A stretch of 16,695 bases of DNA. Source: UBA8752 sp965659115 (GTDB lineage: Bacteria; Bacteroidota; Bacteroidia; Flavobacteriales_D; Sanyastnellaceae). This document shows positions 1-6,594 of the stretch, piece after piece; positions within the stretch are counted from its first letter, which is position 1, and the number at the start of each line of letters is the position of its first letter. The position numbers were made by a program, and so were the translations under genes. Where the stretch lies: contig CBFHUP010000055.1 of the NCBI GenBank assembly GCA_965659115.1, positions 1-16,695 of the forward strand. The letters run 5' to 3'. Under the pieces are notes generated by a model. It was not told the DNA's origin. It ran no database searches and saw only the letters and a program-made list of their open reading frames with translations.

Positions 1-265
1 CGAGGCGCGCCTGGTGCAACAAGAGCTTTTGCAACATCAGCTGGTCCACCACGGGGCATACATCGTCGACGGGCATGCCGGAAGCCTCCATCTGGAAAAG
101 CTGGGCGTCCACATCGCTTTGCAGGATGATTTCGTTGCCCACCACCGCGATGATTTGCTCGAGCTTCTGCAGGTCCCGTTCTTCTTGAGAATGAACGTTC
201 ACAGCGGTCAACAGGAGCAAGCCAACGAGGGCCAGTGATGGGGAGGTGGCGGTGCGCGCGGTCAT
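1..265 (-). CDS. SurA-like periplasmic peptidyl-prolyl isomerase/chaperone (N-terminal fragment)
   Basis: The gene enters from the left edge; only the first 88 codons are present. It starts at the ATG at 265-263, which overlaps the stop of the preceding lipoprotein gene (ATGA at 265-262), so translational coupling is likely. Residues 1-27 form a signal peptide with a hydrophobic stretch (LALVGLLLLTAVNVHS) ending before QEE. The mature start contains IIAVVGNEIILQSDVD, the hallmark opening of SurA-type proteins (a 'vaVVgdeiIl.Sdv' motif followed by helices that cradle unfolded outer-membrane proteins), then a helix with LMLQKLLLHQARL. The parvulin domains expected downstream lie outside the window. 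Inferred role: chaperone for outer-membrane protein assembly in the periplasm, working with the two related genes upstream in the same operon. The family call is firm; whether parvulin domains are present cannot be seen. Confidence 0.88.
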   Translation of the reverse strand, partial: MTARTATSPSLALVGLLLLTAVNVHSQEERDLQKLEQIIAVVGNEIILQSDVDAQLFQMEASGMPVDDVCPVVDQLMLQKLLLHQARL

Positions 266-1233
266 GGGGTGTCGTTGCGGTCGTTGGGGTCAGAGGCTGC
301 CGGGAATGAAGGACCGCTGTTGCCGCTGCTGAGGGCAGCTTCGGCCCAGGCGGTTTGGACGGCTTGCTGGCGCATGGCCTCCAAGGTAAGGTTGCGGCGG
401 CGGTGAAGCAGCAGCTCTGATATGCGGTCTGCTACCCGTTCAAGTGGGCTAACTGCACCAATGGACAACCGCTCTGTGACCAGCAACAGTGCGCGCTGGT
501 CAAAGGGCCGTCCCGAGGCCGTGTCGGCCTCCCATTCAATTTTGGAGACCCAGCGGCTGGATTGCTGTCTGGATGCGCGCCTCGGTTCGAGGGGGACTTT
601 TTCTCCCAGCTCTTCCCACGTCCACCAGCGGCTGGCTTCTAGATCGAAAGGGATGCCCGCATCTGTGCATCGGCTCGCCAAAGCGGACAGTTTCTCCGCG
701 TTTTTGGAAGCCAGTTGTTTCGTGAGGTCACGCACATCTCGCGGAAAAGGTTGGTCTTCAGCAAAAACCATCCACCGCGCCTTGAACAGGGGTTTGTCCA
801 AGCGAAACAAGTCGGGTTGTGCTTCTAAGAAGTTTTGGAGCTCTGCTGTCGTCAGTGCTGTGTCCAAGTGATCGCGGAGGTAGCGGTCTTCGTAAGCGTG
901 GATGAAGAGGGACTCCCGGTATCGGTTGACGGCTCGGTCAAAGTCGCGTTCTTCTTCGGGCAATTCAGTCTCCGCCAAATGGACCATGGTTTGGCGCTCC
1001 AGCCATTCCGATATGGCGCGGTCAGCCCGCGCTGTGCTGTCAGCCGGAGAAAGCCCATCGGGAAGCCCTTCCATCAGCTCTGAGGCCTTGAGTGACAGCC
1101 CATAAGCCGTGGCGACCACCGTGTCTGGCGCAGTCTCGGGTGCAGGAGGCTTACAGCCGCCCAAAAGCAACACAGCACACACCCACCCGCAGTATCGGGT
1201 GGACACAGGGGCCAACGCAGGAGGCTGGTGCAT
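262..1233 (-). CDS. SurA-related lipoprotein without a recognisable parvulin domain
   Basis: The chosen start is the ATG at 1233-1231, whose A is shared with the upstream TGA stop (TGATG). A GTG one codon earlier (1236-1234) is an alternative and would form GTGA. The product is about 323 aa. The N-terminus has a hydrophobic segment and a lipobox-like LLGGC at residues 23-27 or so, suggesting a lipoprotein anchored to a membrane facing the periplasm. The rest is charged and mainly helical, with a segment (TTAELQNFLEAQPDLF) like the linker helix that precedes the rotamase core in PpiC/SurA proteins, but no convincing parvulin motif follows. In Bacteroidota a protein of this kind often sits between a PpiC-type isomerase and SurA. 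Inferred role: a substrate-holding chaperone or scaffold for outer-membrane protein transport. The lipoprotein nature and operon membership are well supported; the biochemical role is inferred. Confidence 0.8.
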   Translation of the reverse strand: MHQPPALAPVSTRYCGWVCAVLLLGGCKPPAPETAPDTVVATAYGLSLKASELMEGLPDGLSPADSTARADRAISEWLERQTMVHLAETELPEEERDFDRAVNRYRESLFIHAYEDRYLRDHLDTALTTAELQNFLEAQPDLFRLDKPLFKARWMVFAEDQPFPRDVRDLTKQLASKNAEKLSALASRCTDAGIPFDLEASRWWTWEELGEKVPLEPRRASRQQSSRWVSKIEWEADTASGRPFDQRALLLVTERLSIGAVSPLERVADRISELLLHRRRNLTLEAMRQQAVQTAWAEAALSSGNSGPSFPAASDPNDRNDTP

Positions 1234-3200
1234 CACCGGATGGCGTGCAAGGCCTCTCGGTTGACCTGGTGGTTGTATTGGGCACGAAGCTCAGCGATCC
1301 AGGTTTTCTCGAGGTAGTCCTGAAAATCGGCAATGACCTTGCCGCGGGCTTCGTCGAGGGTCTTTGGGGCGGGTTCTGTGACCTTGCGGATCTCCACAAA
1401 CCTCAATTGACCGTCCACTTCTTCAGTCTCCGTGATGCCTGTCTTTCCGAGGGCATTGAATGCCTCATCGATGACGGGGTTCATGCCCACCTCCAGGTTG
1501 CTCTCTTCGATGGTGATGCTCAAAGGGTTTTCAGACACCATCTCACGGCGCTCGGTTTCCACATCTCCTCCTTCTTCTGCGATGGCCTTGATCCGTTCGG
1601 CCGCAGTGGCGTCGGCACAGCGGTAGATGACGGCGTTGAGTCGGGTCTTCCACTGGTAATTGGCCTGGTTCTCTTCCCAGAATGCCTGCAGGCCTGTGCT
1701 GTCTTTGACGGCGCGGCTCCAGACTTTGCGGTCGGTGAGTTCGAACAGGAGAATGCCGTCGTGGTATTCTTCCATGAGCAAGCGGAAGTCGTTGTGCTTG
1801 GCTTCCAAACGGGCATCTTCATATGCGATGACTTGCTCATCGCCGAAGGTGGCAAGCGCGTCTCGCAGGATTTGCTCAGCGGACTGACCGGTGATGTCAA
1901 TCCGGCCGCTTTTGGCATTGACAAACGCCACAAATTCGGAGACGGGCACTTTGTTGTCGCCCACCGTGAGGAGGGTCTTCTTGGCCAGGCCTTTTTTGAC
2001 AACCAGAGGCTGAAATGCGCTGTCCAAGATCGCGGCCTCCACAGTTTGAGTGAACCGCTTCTCGTCGGTGGCATAGCCGTACTCTTGCTTTCGCTTTTCG
2101 ATGAAGCTCTTCCGCACTTGCTCCGACCGGCTGTCGCGTTGAAGCTTCTTTTCTAATTCGCGTTTGGATGCTTCGAAGGAAGGGGGCTCCTTGTATTCAA
2201 GCCGCTTGATGATGTGCCAGCCGTATTGGGTCTGGACGGGGGCAGAAATGTCGCCATCTGCGGCGAGGCCAAAGGCAGCCTCCTCAAAGGACTCGACCAT
2301 GCGGCCTGTGCCAAACCAAGGCAATTCCCCGCCTTTGGTACGGGAGCTTTGGTCTGCGCTGTGCTGGCGGGCGAGCTCAGCAAAATCGGCTCCTGTGGCC
2401 AATTCTGCAGCCAAGGCGTCGATTTTAGTCTTGGCCTCTTGGGGTCCTCCTTTGTCGGAGCTGGGCCGGATCATGATGTGGGCGCAGCGCAGCTCACCTC
2501 GGGCTTGACGCTTGCCGGTGACTTTGATAATGTGGTAGCCATAGCGGGTGCGCACTGGACCAACCACATCGCCGACGTTGGAGTTGAAACAGGCGTCTTC
2601 GAAGGAATACAGCATCATGAAGGCGCTGAACCAGCCCAGGTCGCCACCGTTGTCCTTGACACTGGGGTCATCGCTTCCGCCGCGAGAACGGGCGATGCTC
2701 GCAAAATCCTCCCCGCTCATGATGCGTTCCTTGAGTGCCATGGCTTTGCCCCACGATATGGCCGTGTCGGCAGGCGTGGCGTCGGCGCTGACCTTGATCA
2801 GAAGATGGGAAGCCCGCACTTCTTCAAGGGTGCGGTCATAGGCTTGCGCGACCAAGGCGTCGAGCAGCTCATTGTCCACCAAATAAGGTCGGGCGAGTTG
2901 CTTGCGGTAGCCGGCCAGCTCATTGACGAAGGAAGAAGCCGTGTCCATGCCAAGGGCTTCAGCGGCTTTGACCTTGAGCTTGAAGTCGATGAACAGCTCC
3001 ATGTACTCATCGAGGCTTTCTGCCGTGATGATACTGTCGCGGTTGTTCTTCTTGAAAATGTGGGAGAAGTCCTCCGTAGACACGGCCTCACCGGCAATGT
3101 CTAAGACGGTCTGTGCTTGAACGGTTCCCGCAGTGGTGCAGGAGATGACGGTCAGGGCGAGGACCAGTTTATGGAATCCAGGGAAACAGCGTGGGCTCAT
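1233..3200 (-). CDS. Periplasmic peptidyl-prolyl cis-trans isomerase with two parvulin domains (PpiC/SurA family)
   Basis: A 655-aa secreted foldase that catalyses cis-trans isomerisation of X-Pro bonds and chaperones exported proteins in the periplasm. Residues 1-29 are a signal peptide, with likely cleavage after VQA. A SurA-like N-terminal helical region spans about 30-125. The first parvulin domain lies at about 126-230 (ASHLLIKV, GGDLGWFSAFMM, F..ACF, TRYGYHIIKV) and the second at about 236-335 (CAHIMI, GGELPWFGTGRMV, FEEAAF, TQYGWHIIK). Both carry the GG-D/E-L-x-W-F motif and the YG-[YW]-HIIK strand typical of the fold. The C-terminal 300 residues contain a further rotamase-like region (VWSRAVKDSTGLQAFWEE) found in Bacteroidota homologues, probably substrate-binding. 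The stop overlaps the next gene's start, so this is the first of three coupled foldase genes. No clear Shine-Dalgarno precedes the ATG at 3200. Confidence 0.93.
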   Translation of the reverse strand: MSPRCFPGFHKLVLALTVISCTTAGTVQAQTVLDIAGEAVSTEDFSHIFKKNNRDSIITAESLDEYMELFIDFKLKVKAAEALGMDTASSFVNELAGYRKQLARPYLVDNELLDALVAQAYDRTLEEVRASHLLIKVSADATPADTAISWGKAMALKERIMSGEDFASIARSRGGSDDPSVKDNGGDLGWFSAFMMLYSFEDACFNSNVGDVVGPVRTRYGYHIIKVTGKRQARGELRCAHIMIRPSSDKGGPQEAKTKIDALAAELATGADFAELARQHSADQSSRTKGGELPWFGTGRMVESFEEAAFGLAADGDISAPVQTQYGWHIIKRLEYKEPPSFEASKRELEKKLQRDSRSEQVRKSFIEKRKQEYGYATDEKRFTQTVEAAILDSAFQPLVVKKGLAKKTLLTVGDNKVPVSEFVAFVNAKSGRIDITGQSAEQILRDALATFGDEQVIAYEDARLEAKHNDFRLLMEEYHDGILLFELTDRKVWSRAVKDSTGLQAFWEENQANYQWKTRLNAVIYRCADATAAERIKAIAEEGGDVETERREMVSENPLSITIEESNLEVGMNPVIDEAFNALGKTGITETEEVDGQLRFVEIRKVTEPAPKTLDEARGKVIADFQDYLEKTWIAELRAQYNHQVNREALHAIR

Positions 3201-3217
3201 CGTTGCGAATTGGACGC

Positions 3218-3247
3218 CGAATTTAGCGTCTGTCGCCGTGCCACGAA
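3218..3247 (-). promoter_or_regulatory. Weak candidate Bacteroidota-type promoter for the foldase operon
   Basis: Reading the minus strand in the 74-nt gap before the isomerase gene, TAAATTCG (3225-3218) matches the -7 consensus TAnnTTTG at all but one fixed position. A TTC (3247-3245) lies 19 nt upstream where TTG is expected. The ATG follows 17 nt after the -7 box. Both boxes are one base off, so this may be chance; the foldases could instead be read through from the PorG-like gene 74 nt upstream. Confidence 0.28.
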
Positions 3248-3274
3248 GTATCGAAGTGCTTTGCTTGACTTCCT

Positions 3275-4276
3275 TTATCGTTTGTTGACCACCCGTGGGC
3301 CCCTAAAGCGCTTCTTGTGAAACGTCTCAGTACCCGAAGATGTCAGCGAGCGCGCGGCTTTAAACCCGATGCTGAAGTACATGTCGCGGGTGGCGACATT
3401 GCCCCGTATGGGTTGCCTTTCGAGGTCCAACCCCTGTTGAAATTGAAAGTTGGATACGCTGGGAGCCTCTGGACATGGGGGCATGTCGGAGGGATTGGAT
3501 TGGGTGGTCAATGCCAGTCCGAGGGGCGTCATCTCCCAGGGGTCAGCATATTGGTCTCGGATGTCATCCAACCGGTCCGTCCAAGTCCATCGCCACAGGC
3601 CATTCAAGGTGAAGTGCCAGGGCCGGCCAGAACCATTGTCTGCGGAGATGGTCCATGAAAGTCCGATCGGGAGGGTGGCCACATATTCAGCATAGGAGTC
3701 TCCTTCAGTGCGCATGCTTCGGAGGTCGTGCCAGGCGCCGGGTGTGGTGTAGCCCATTTCGATCAACTGATGGTAGCACAGGTTGTCCCGGTCTACTTGT
3801 GCCATGGGGGCATGGTGCAGCAGGGCGATGCCAGCGTGCGCACGGAAGCTGTGCAACATGGTGAAGGAGCCCAAATGACCTCCCAAGCGAATGATCGGGT
3901 AGTCAGCGCTGATGGCCCATTCGGTCATTTCGTTTTTAAAGTGAAGGTTTCGCGCAAAGGAGACCACCTTATTGGACATGCTGTCGGCGCCTTGAATGCG
4001 AATGCGCCTGAGGTCAAAGTTCAACCCGAGGCGCTGGCCACTTTGTTGAAACCGCGCTCCAATGCCACCGCCCATTTGGACGAGGTTCCATTGCGTATCA
4101 CTGAACACGCCATAGGAGCCTTTGTGGCCGATGTCTCCACAATACCCGGAGACATGAGCGGATACGCCCAGCTCAACATTCCATGCGTGGGATGAGCGTA
4201 CTTGGGCGCAGACATCAGATGGAGCGTGCAGGGCGATGAGCAGCGCAGCAGAGAGAAGGGGACGTGACAAACACAT
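3275..4276 (-). CDS. PorG-like outer-membrane beta-barrel (DUF6089 type), paralogue A
   Basis: A 333-aa protein with a signal peptide (cleavage near VCAQ, about residues 24-25) followed by alternating-residue beta-strands typical of a small outer-membrane barrel. Recognisable family features are an early GDIG motif, a central ARNLHFKNEMTE segment, an acidic loop RLDDIRDQYADP, and a terminal strand MYFSIGFK. It is a clear paralogue of the next gene upstream (4343-5368): shared elements include YADPxEM, QSNPxD and IRGN. After the last strand comes an arginine/lysine-rich tail (KKRFRGPRVVNKR). DUF6089 proteins include the T9SS component PorG, whose C-terminal side faces the periplasm. Role as a T9SS or envelope component is inferred from family and from the T9SS cargo nearby; the barrel call is solid. 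It lies 66 nt after its paralogue and 74 nt before the foldase genes. Confidence 0.8.
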   Translation of the reverse strand: MCLSRPLLSAALLIALHAPSDVCAQVRSSHAWNVELGVSAHVSGYCGDIGHKGSYGVFSDTQWNLVQMGGGIGARFQQSGQRLGLNFDLRRIRIQGADSMSNKVVSFARNLHFKNEMTEWAISADYPIIRLGGHLGSFTMLHSFRAHAGIALLHHAPMAQVDRDNLCYHQLIEMGYTTPGAWHDLRSMRTEGDSYAEYVATLPIGLSWTISADNGSGRPWHFTLNGLWRWTWTDRLDDIRDQYADPWEMTPLGLALTTQSNPSDMPPCPEAPSVSNFQFQQGLDLERQPIRGNVATRDMYFSIGFKAARSLTSSGTETFHKKRFRGPRVVNKR

Positions 4277-4296
4277 GGTCTGTCATAAATATACGA

Positions 4297-4316
4297 CGAA
4301 TTATTAATTTAATTCG
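4297..4316. repeat. AT-rich inverted repeat upstream of barrel gene A
   Basis: CGAATTA (4297-4303) and its exact complement TAATTCG (4310-4316) flank a 6-nt spacer TTAATT. The repeat lies 20 nt upstream of the ATG of paralogue A in the 66-nt gap between the two barrel genes. An AT-rich stem without a T-tract is a poor intrinsic terminator, so an operator or promoter-associated site is as likely. Next to it on the minus strand, TATATTTA (4293-4286) is one base off the TAnnTTTG promoter box, but it sits only 9 nt from the ATG and has no TTG at proper distance. Confidence 0.4.
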
Positions 4317-4342
4317 ACGAAAGCACTTAAATACTCCCTGAA

Positions 4343-5368
4343 TTAGAACTTCATGCGGGTGGACTTCTTGAAGAGTCCACCGCGTTTCTTGTTCCCGTAG
4401 GTGCTTCGGTTGCGGTTGAAGCTTTGGCTTCGTCCGTTCAAGACCTTGCCATAAGTGATGACCAGCGTTCCATAGGCGTCATCATTGGCAGGATTGCCTC
4501 GGATGACGGGTATTTCATCTCCGATGTAGCTGTGCGCAGTGAGGCTGCCTGCTCCAGGGCCGGCAAGTTCGAGGTCGATGGGGTTGGATTGTGACGACAG
4601 TGCAGCTCCGAGTTGAGACATTTCTGCAGGATCTGCATAAAACCCTGAGACGTCATCCAAGTAATCGGTGTCGGTCATGCGGAAGCCCAATTCGATGCCG
4701 AAGTAGAAGTCTGCGGCACCTCCTTTTTTCTGACCCGTTATGACCGCGCTCAGACCAAAGGGTATGGTGTTGATGTTGAGCTCGTCACTGTAATCCACAC
4801 CATTGGTCATCAATTCGGGCAGGCTGTGCCATTGGCCATCTGTGGTGATGCCCGATTCGATGAGTTGGTCGTACATCAGATTGTTGGCATCGACGCGGGC
4901 TTGGGGATTGTGGGACAATTTGGCAAAGCCAATGAACCCCCGAACGGTGAGCATCGCCCGCCGTTGGCGTGCCCAAACCAGCGGCTTCTGCATCAGATCA
5001 CGCTCCAAACGAATGGAGCCCTCTGTCATTTGGTTTCGGAAATTGAGGTTCCTCCCGCGGCGTGCAGGGTTGCGCGTGTCTTTGTCGCTGCCCGAAATGT
5101 TGATTTGGCTGAAATCAAAACGAAGATGCCACAGTCCATCGCGGTCCAGCTTGCGCCGTGCATAAACACCTAGGGCTGGCCTTGAGCGCAATTCTTGTAA
5201 GTCCCAGATGAATTTTCGAGCGTTTCCTGCACCATCGCCGATGTCGCCCATGTAATTGGCGGCACCTGCTGAGACCCCCACGTCCCAATTTCCCTGTGAA
5301 AACAGGGCAACAGGGCTGGTCAGCAGCATTGCCAAGACCAGTGTGAATGAGGCGCTCCCTCGTGTCAT
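4343..5368 (-). CDS. PorG-like outer-membrane beta-barrel (DUF6089 type), paralogue B
   Basis: The reading frame stays open far upstream, but the start is placed at the ATG at 5368 because it gives a textbook signal peptide (MTRGSASFTLVLAMLLTSP, cleavage at ALFS|QG) and a 341-aa product. An ATG at 5419 would add 17 polar residues before that peptide. The mature protein opens with WDVGVSAGAANYMGDIGDG, the family's first strand and GDIG loop. The centre has GRNLNFRNQMTE, then FRMTDTDYLDDVSGFYADP, equivalent to the 'FTDDLD' loop of PorG-type proteins. It closes with a strand (YGTLVITYGKVL) and a long basic tail (KKRGGLFKKSTRMKF). It is the first gene of the minus-strand block and is divergent from the flavoprotein gene. 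Function in T9SS or envelope assembly is inferred. Confidence 0.82.
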   Translation of the reverse strand: MTRGSASFTLVLAMLLTSPVALFSQGNWDVGVSAGAANYMGDIGDGAGNARKFIWDLQELRSRPALGVYARRKLDRDGLWHLRFDFSQINISGSDKDTRNPARRGRNLNFRNQMTEGSIRLERDLMQKPLVWARQRRAMLTVRGFIGFAKLSHNPQARVDANNLMYDQLIESGITTDGQWHSLPELMTNGVDYSDELNINTIPFGLSAVITGQKKGGAADFYFGIELGFRMTDTDYLDDVSGFYADPAEMSQLGAALSSQSNPIDLELAGPGAGSLTAHSYIGDEIPVIRGNPANDDAYGTLVITYGKVLNGRSQSFNRNRSTYGNKKRGGLFKKSTRMKF

Positions 5369-5515
5369 GAGACAAAATTGGGTGCTGTAAGCGGTATAAT
5401 CTGTGAGTTTTGAGAGCATCAGTGAGTTCCTACATGTGGATAAGTCGAATGGAGACACAGGGGTGTATACGGGGCCTACAGACCTTGGGTTTCGATAAAC
5501 GTGCCATTTTGCATT
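5369..5515. other. Divergent intergenic region between barrel B and the flavoprotein gene
   Basis: This 147-nt gap must hold promoters for both directions. No convincing pair of TTG and TAnnTTTG boxes was found for either gene. The closest -7 match on the minus strand, CAATTTTG, ends about 5 nt from the barrel ATG and has no upstream TTG. No hairpin or repeat stands out. Confidence 0.5.
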
Positions 5516-6508
5516 ATGAAAAAGGAAGGGCCCTTCCCTGATGCGCTTTGTGGCTTGCTGGGGACCCGTCACCCGATTGTACAGGCGGGCATGGTGTGGT
5601 GCACGGGATGGGAATTGGCCGCTGAGGTTGGAAAGGCTGGAGGACTGGGTACCCTTGGAGCGGGGTCGATGTATCCCGAAGAGTTGAGTGAAGAAATCAA
5701 GCTCCTGCAAGCGGCATGGGATGGGCCTTTTGCAGTCAATGTGCCACTGCTTTACCCGGATGTTGAAGCGCATATGCAGACCATAGCAACAGCTGGGGTT
5801 CCTGTGGTCTTTACCAGTGCGGGGTCCCCTAAGAAGTGGACCGGTTTCCTCAAGGAGGCGGGTGCCACCGTCATCCATGTTGTTTCGAGTGCAGCCTTTG
5901 CGCGCAAGGCTGAAGATGCAGGGGTCGACGCTGTCGTGGCGGAGGGTTTTGAGGCTGGCGGCCACAATGGAAGAGAGGAAACCACGACCATGTGCCTCGT
6001 TCCGGAGGTGGTGGATGCGGTTTCCATTCCCGTTATCGCTGCGGGCGGTTTGCACGATGCGCGTTCTATGCTGGCTGCGCTTGCTTTAGGTGCTTGTGGC
6101 GTTCAAATGGGCAGCCGATTTGTAATGACCCAGGAAAACCCGGCCCATGCCGCCTTCAAACAGCGCATTGCCGATGCCAAAGCCGGAGATACCCGGCTCA
6201 TGCTCAAAGACGTAACGCCAGTCCGTCTGTTGCGGGGCCCAGAAGGCAGCTTCTTTGACCAGGTTTCGGCAGCAGAAGAGGGTGGCGCTGATGAGGTGGC
6301 CCTTCGGACCCTTCTTGGCCGAGGCCGGGCGAAGCGTGGCATGCGAGAGGGCGATCTGCTTGAAGGGGAGTTGGAAATTGGTCAGGTCAGCGCCTTGTTG
6401 GAGGACTTGCCCGGAGCGGGCCAACTTGTGCAAGACATCGTCCGGGAATTCAAGGAATTCAATACCCGAAGAATGGCGGAAGGCTTTTACTGGAGGGGGT
6501 TAGACTGA
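5516..6508 (+). CDS. FabK / nitronate monooxygenase-family FMN flavoprotein
   Basis: A 330-aa TIM-barrel flavoprotein. The ATG at 5516 (MKKEGPFPD) is preferred over an in-frame GTG at 5501. Motifs in order: HPIVQAGM (19-26, barrel entry), AGGLGTLGAG (41-50), EGFEAGGHNG (143-152) with the active-site-type His150, IPVIAAGG (171-178) and QMGSRF (197-202), which bind the FMN phosphate. The AGGH segment, the following TTTMCLVPEVVDAV and the C-terminal EGELEIGQVSALL resemble FabK-type enoyl-ACP reductases at least as much as true nitronate monooxygenases. Two activities are possible: NAD(P)H-dependent enoyl-ACP reduction in fatty-acid synthesis, or oxidation of nitroalkanes. The protein is expected to be cytoplasmic. 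The family is certain; the substrate is not. It is divergent from barrel B and 86 nt before the T9SS cargo gene. Confidence 0.9.
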   Translation: MKKEGPFPDALCGLLGTRHPIVQAGMVWCTGWELAAEVGKAGGLGTLGAGSMYPEELSEEIKLLQAAWDGPFAVNVPLLYPDVEAHMQTIATAGVPVVFTSAGSPKKWTGFLKEAGATVIHVVSSAAFARKAEDAGVDAVVAEGFEAGGHNGREETTTMCLVPEVVDAVSIPVIAAGGLHDARSMLAALALGACGVQMGSRFVMTQENPAHAAFKQRIADAKAGDTRLMLKDVTPVRLLRGPEGSFFDQVSAAEEGGADEVALRTLLGRGRAKRGMREGDLLEGELEIGQVSALLEDLPGAGQLVQDIVREFKEFNTRRMAEGFYWRGLD

Positions 6509-6594
6509 CGGATACATGAAATTCAAAACCGGCAGAGGATAACATCATCAGAAGGCAACCGTTAGGTCCTCGCGTGCGTACATCTTGCAGAGCC

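Noticed and set aside
1092..2156. A 354-aa plus-strand open frame opposite the double-parvulin isomerase.
   Set aside because: It is antisense to a gene with clear parvulin motifs, shows no domain, and long shadow frames are expected opposite GC-rich coding sequence.
2214..3104. A 296-aa plus-strand open frame in the same isomerase gene.
   Set aside because: It is also an antisense shadow; there is no recognisable motif or start context.
5369..6055. The reading frame of barrel B stays open upstream to 6055, giving an apparent 570-aa protein.
   Set aside because: The extension is antisense to the well-supported flavoprotein gene, has no family resemblance and would bury the signal peptide; the ATG at 5368 gives a normal secreted barrel.
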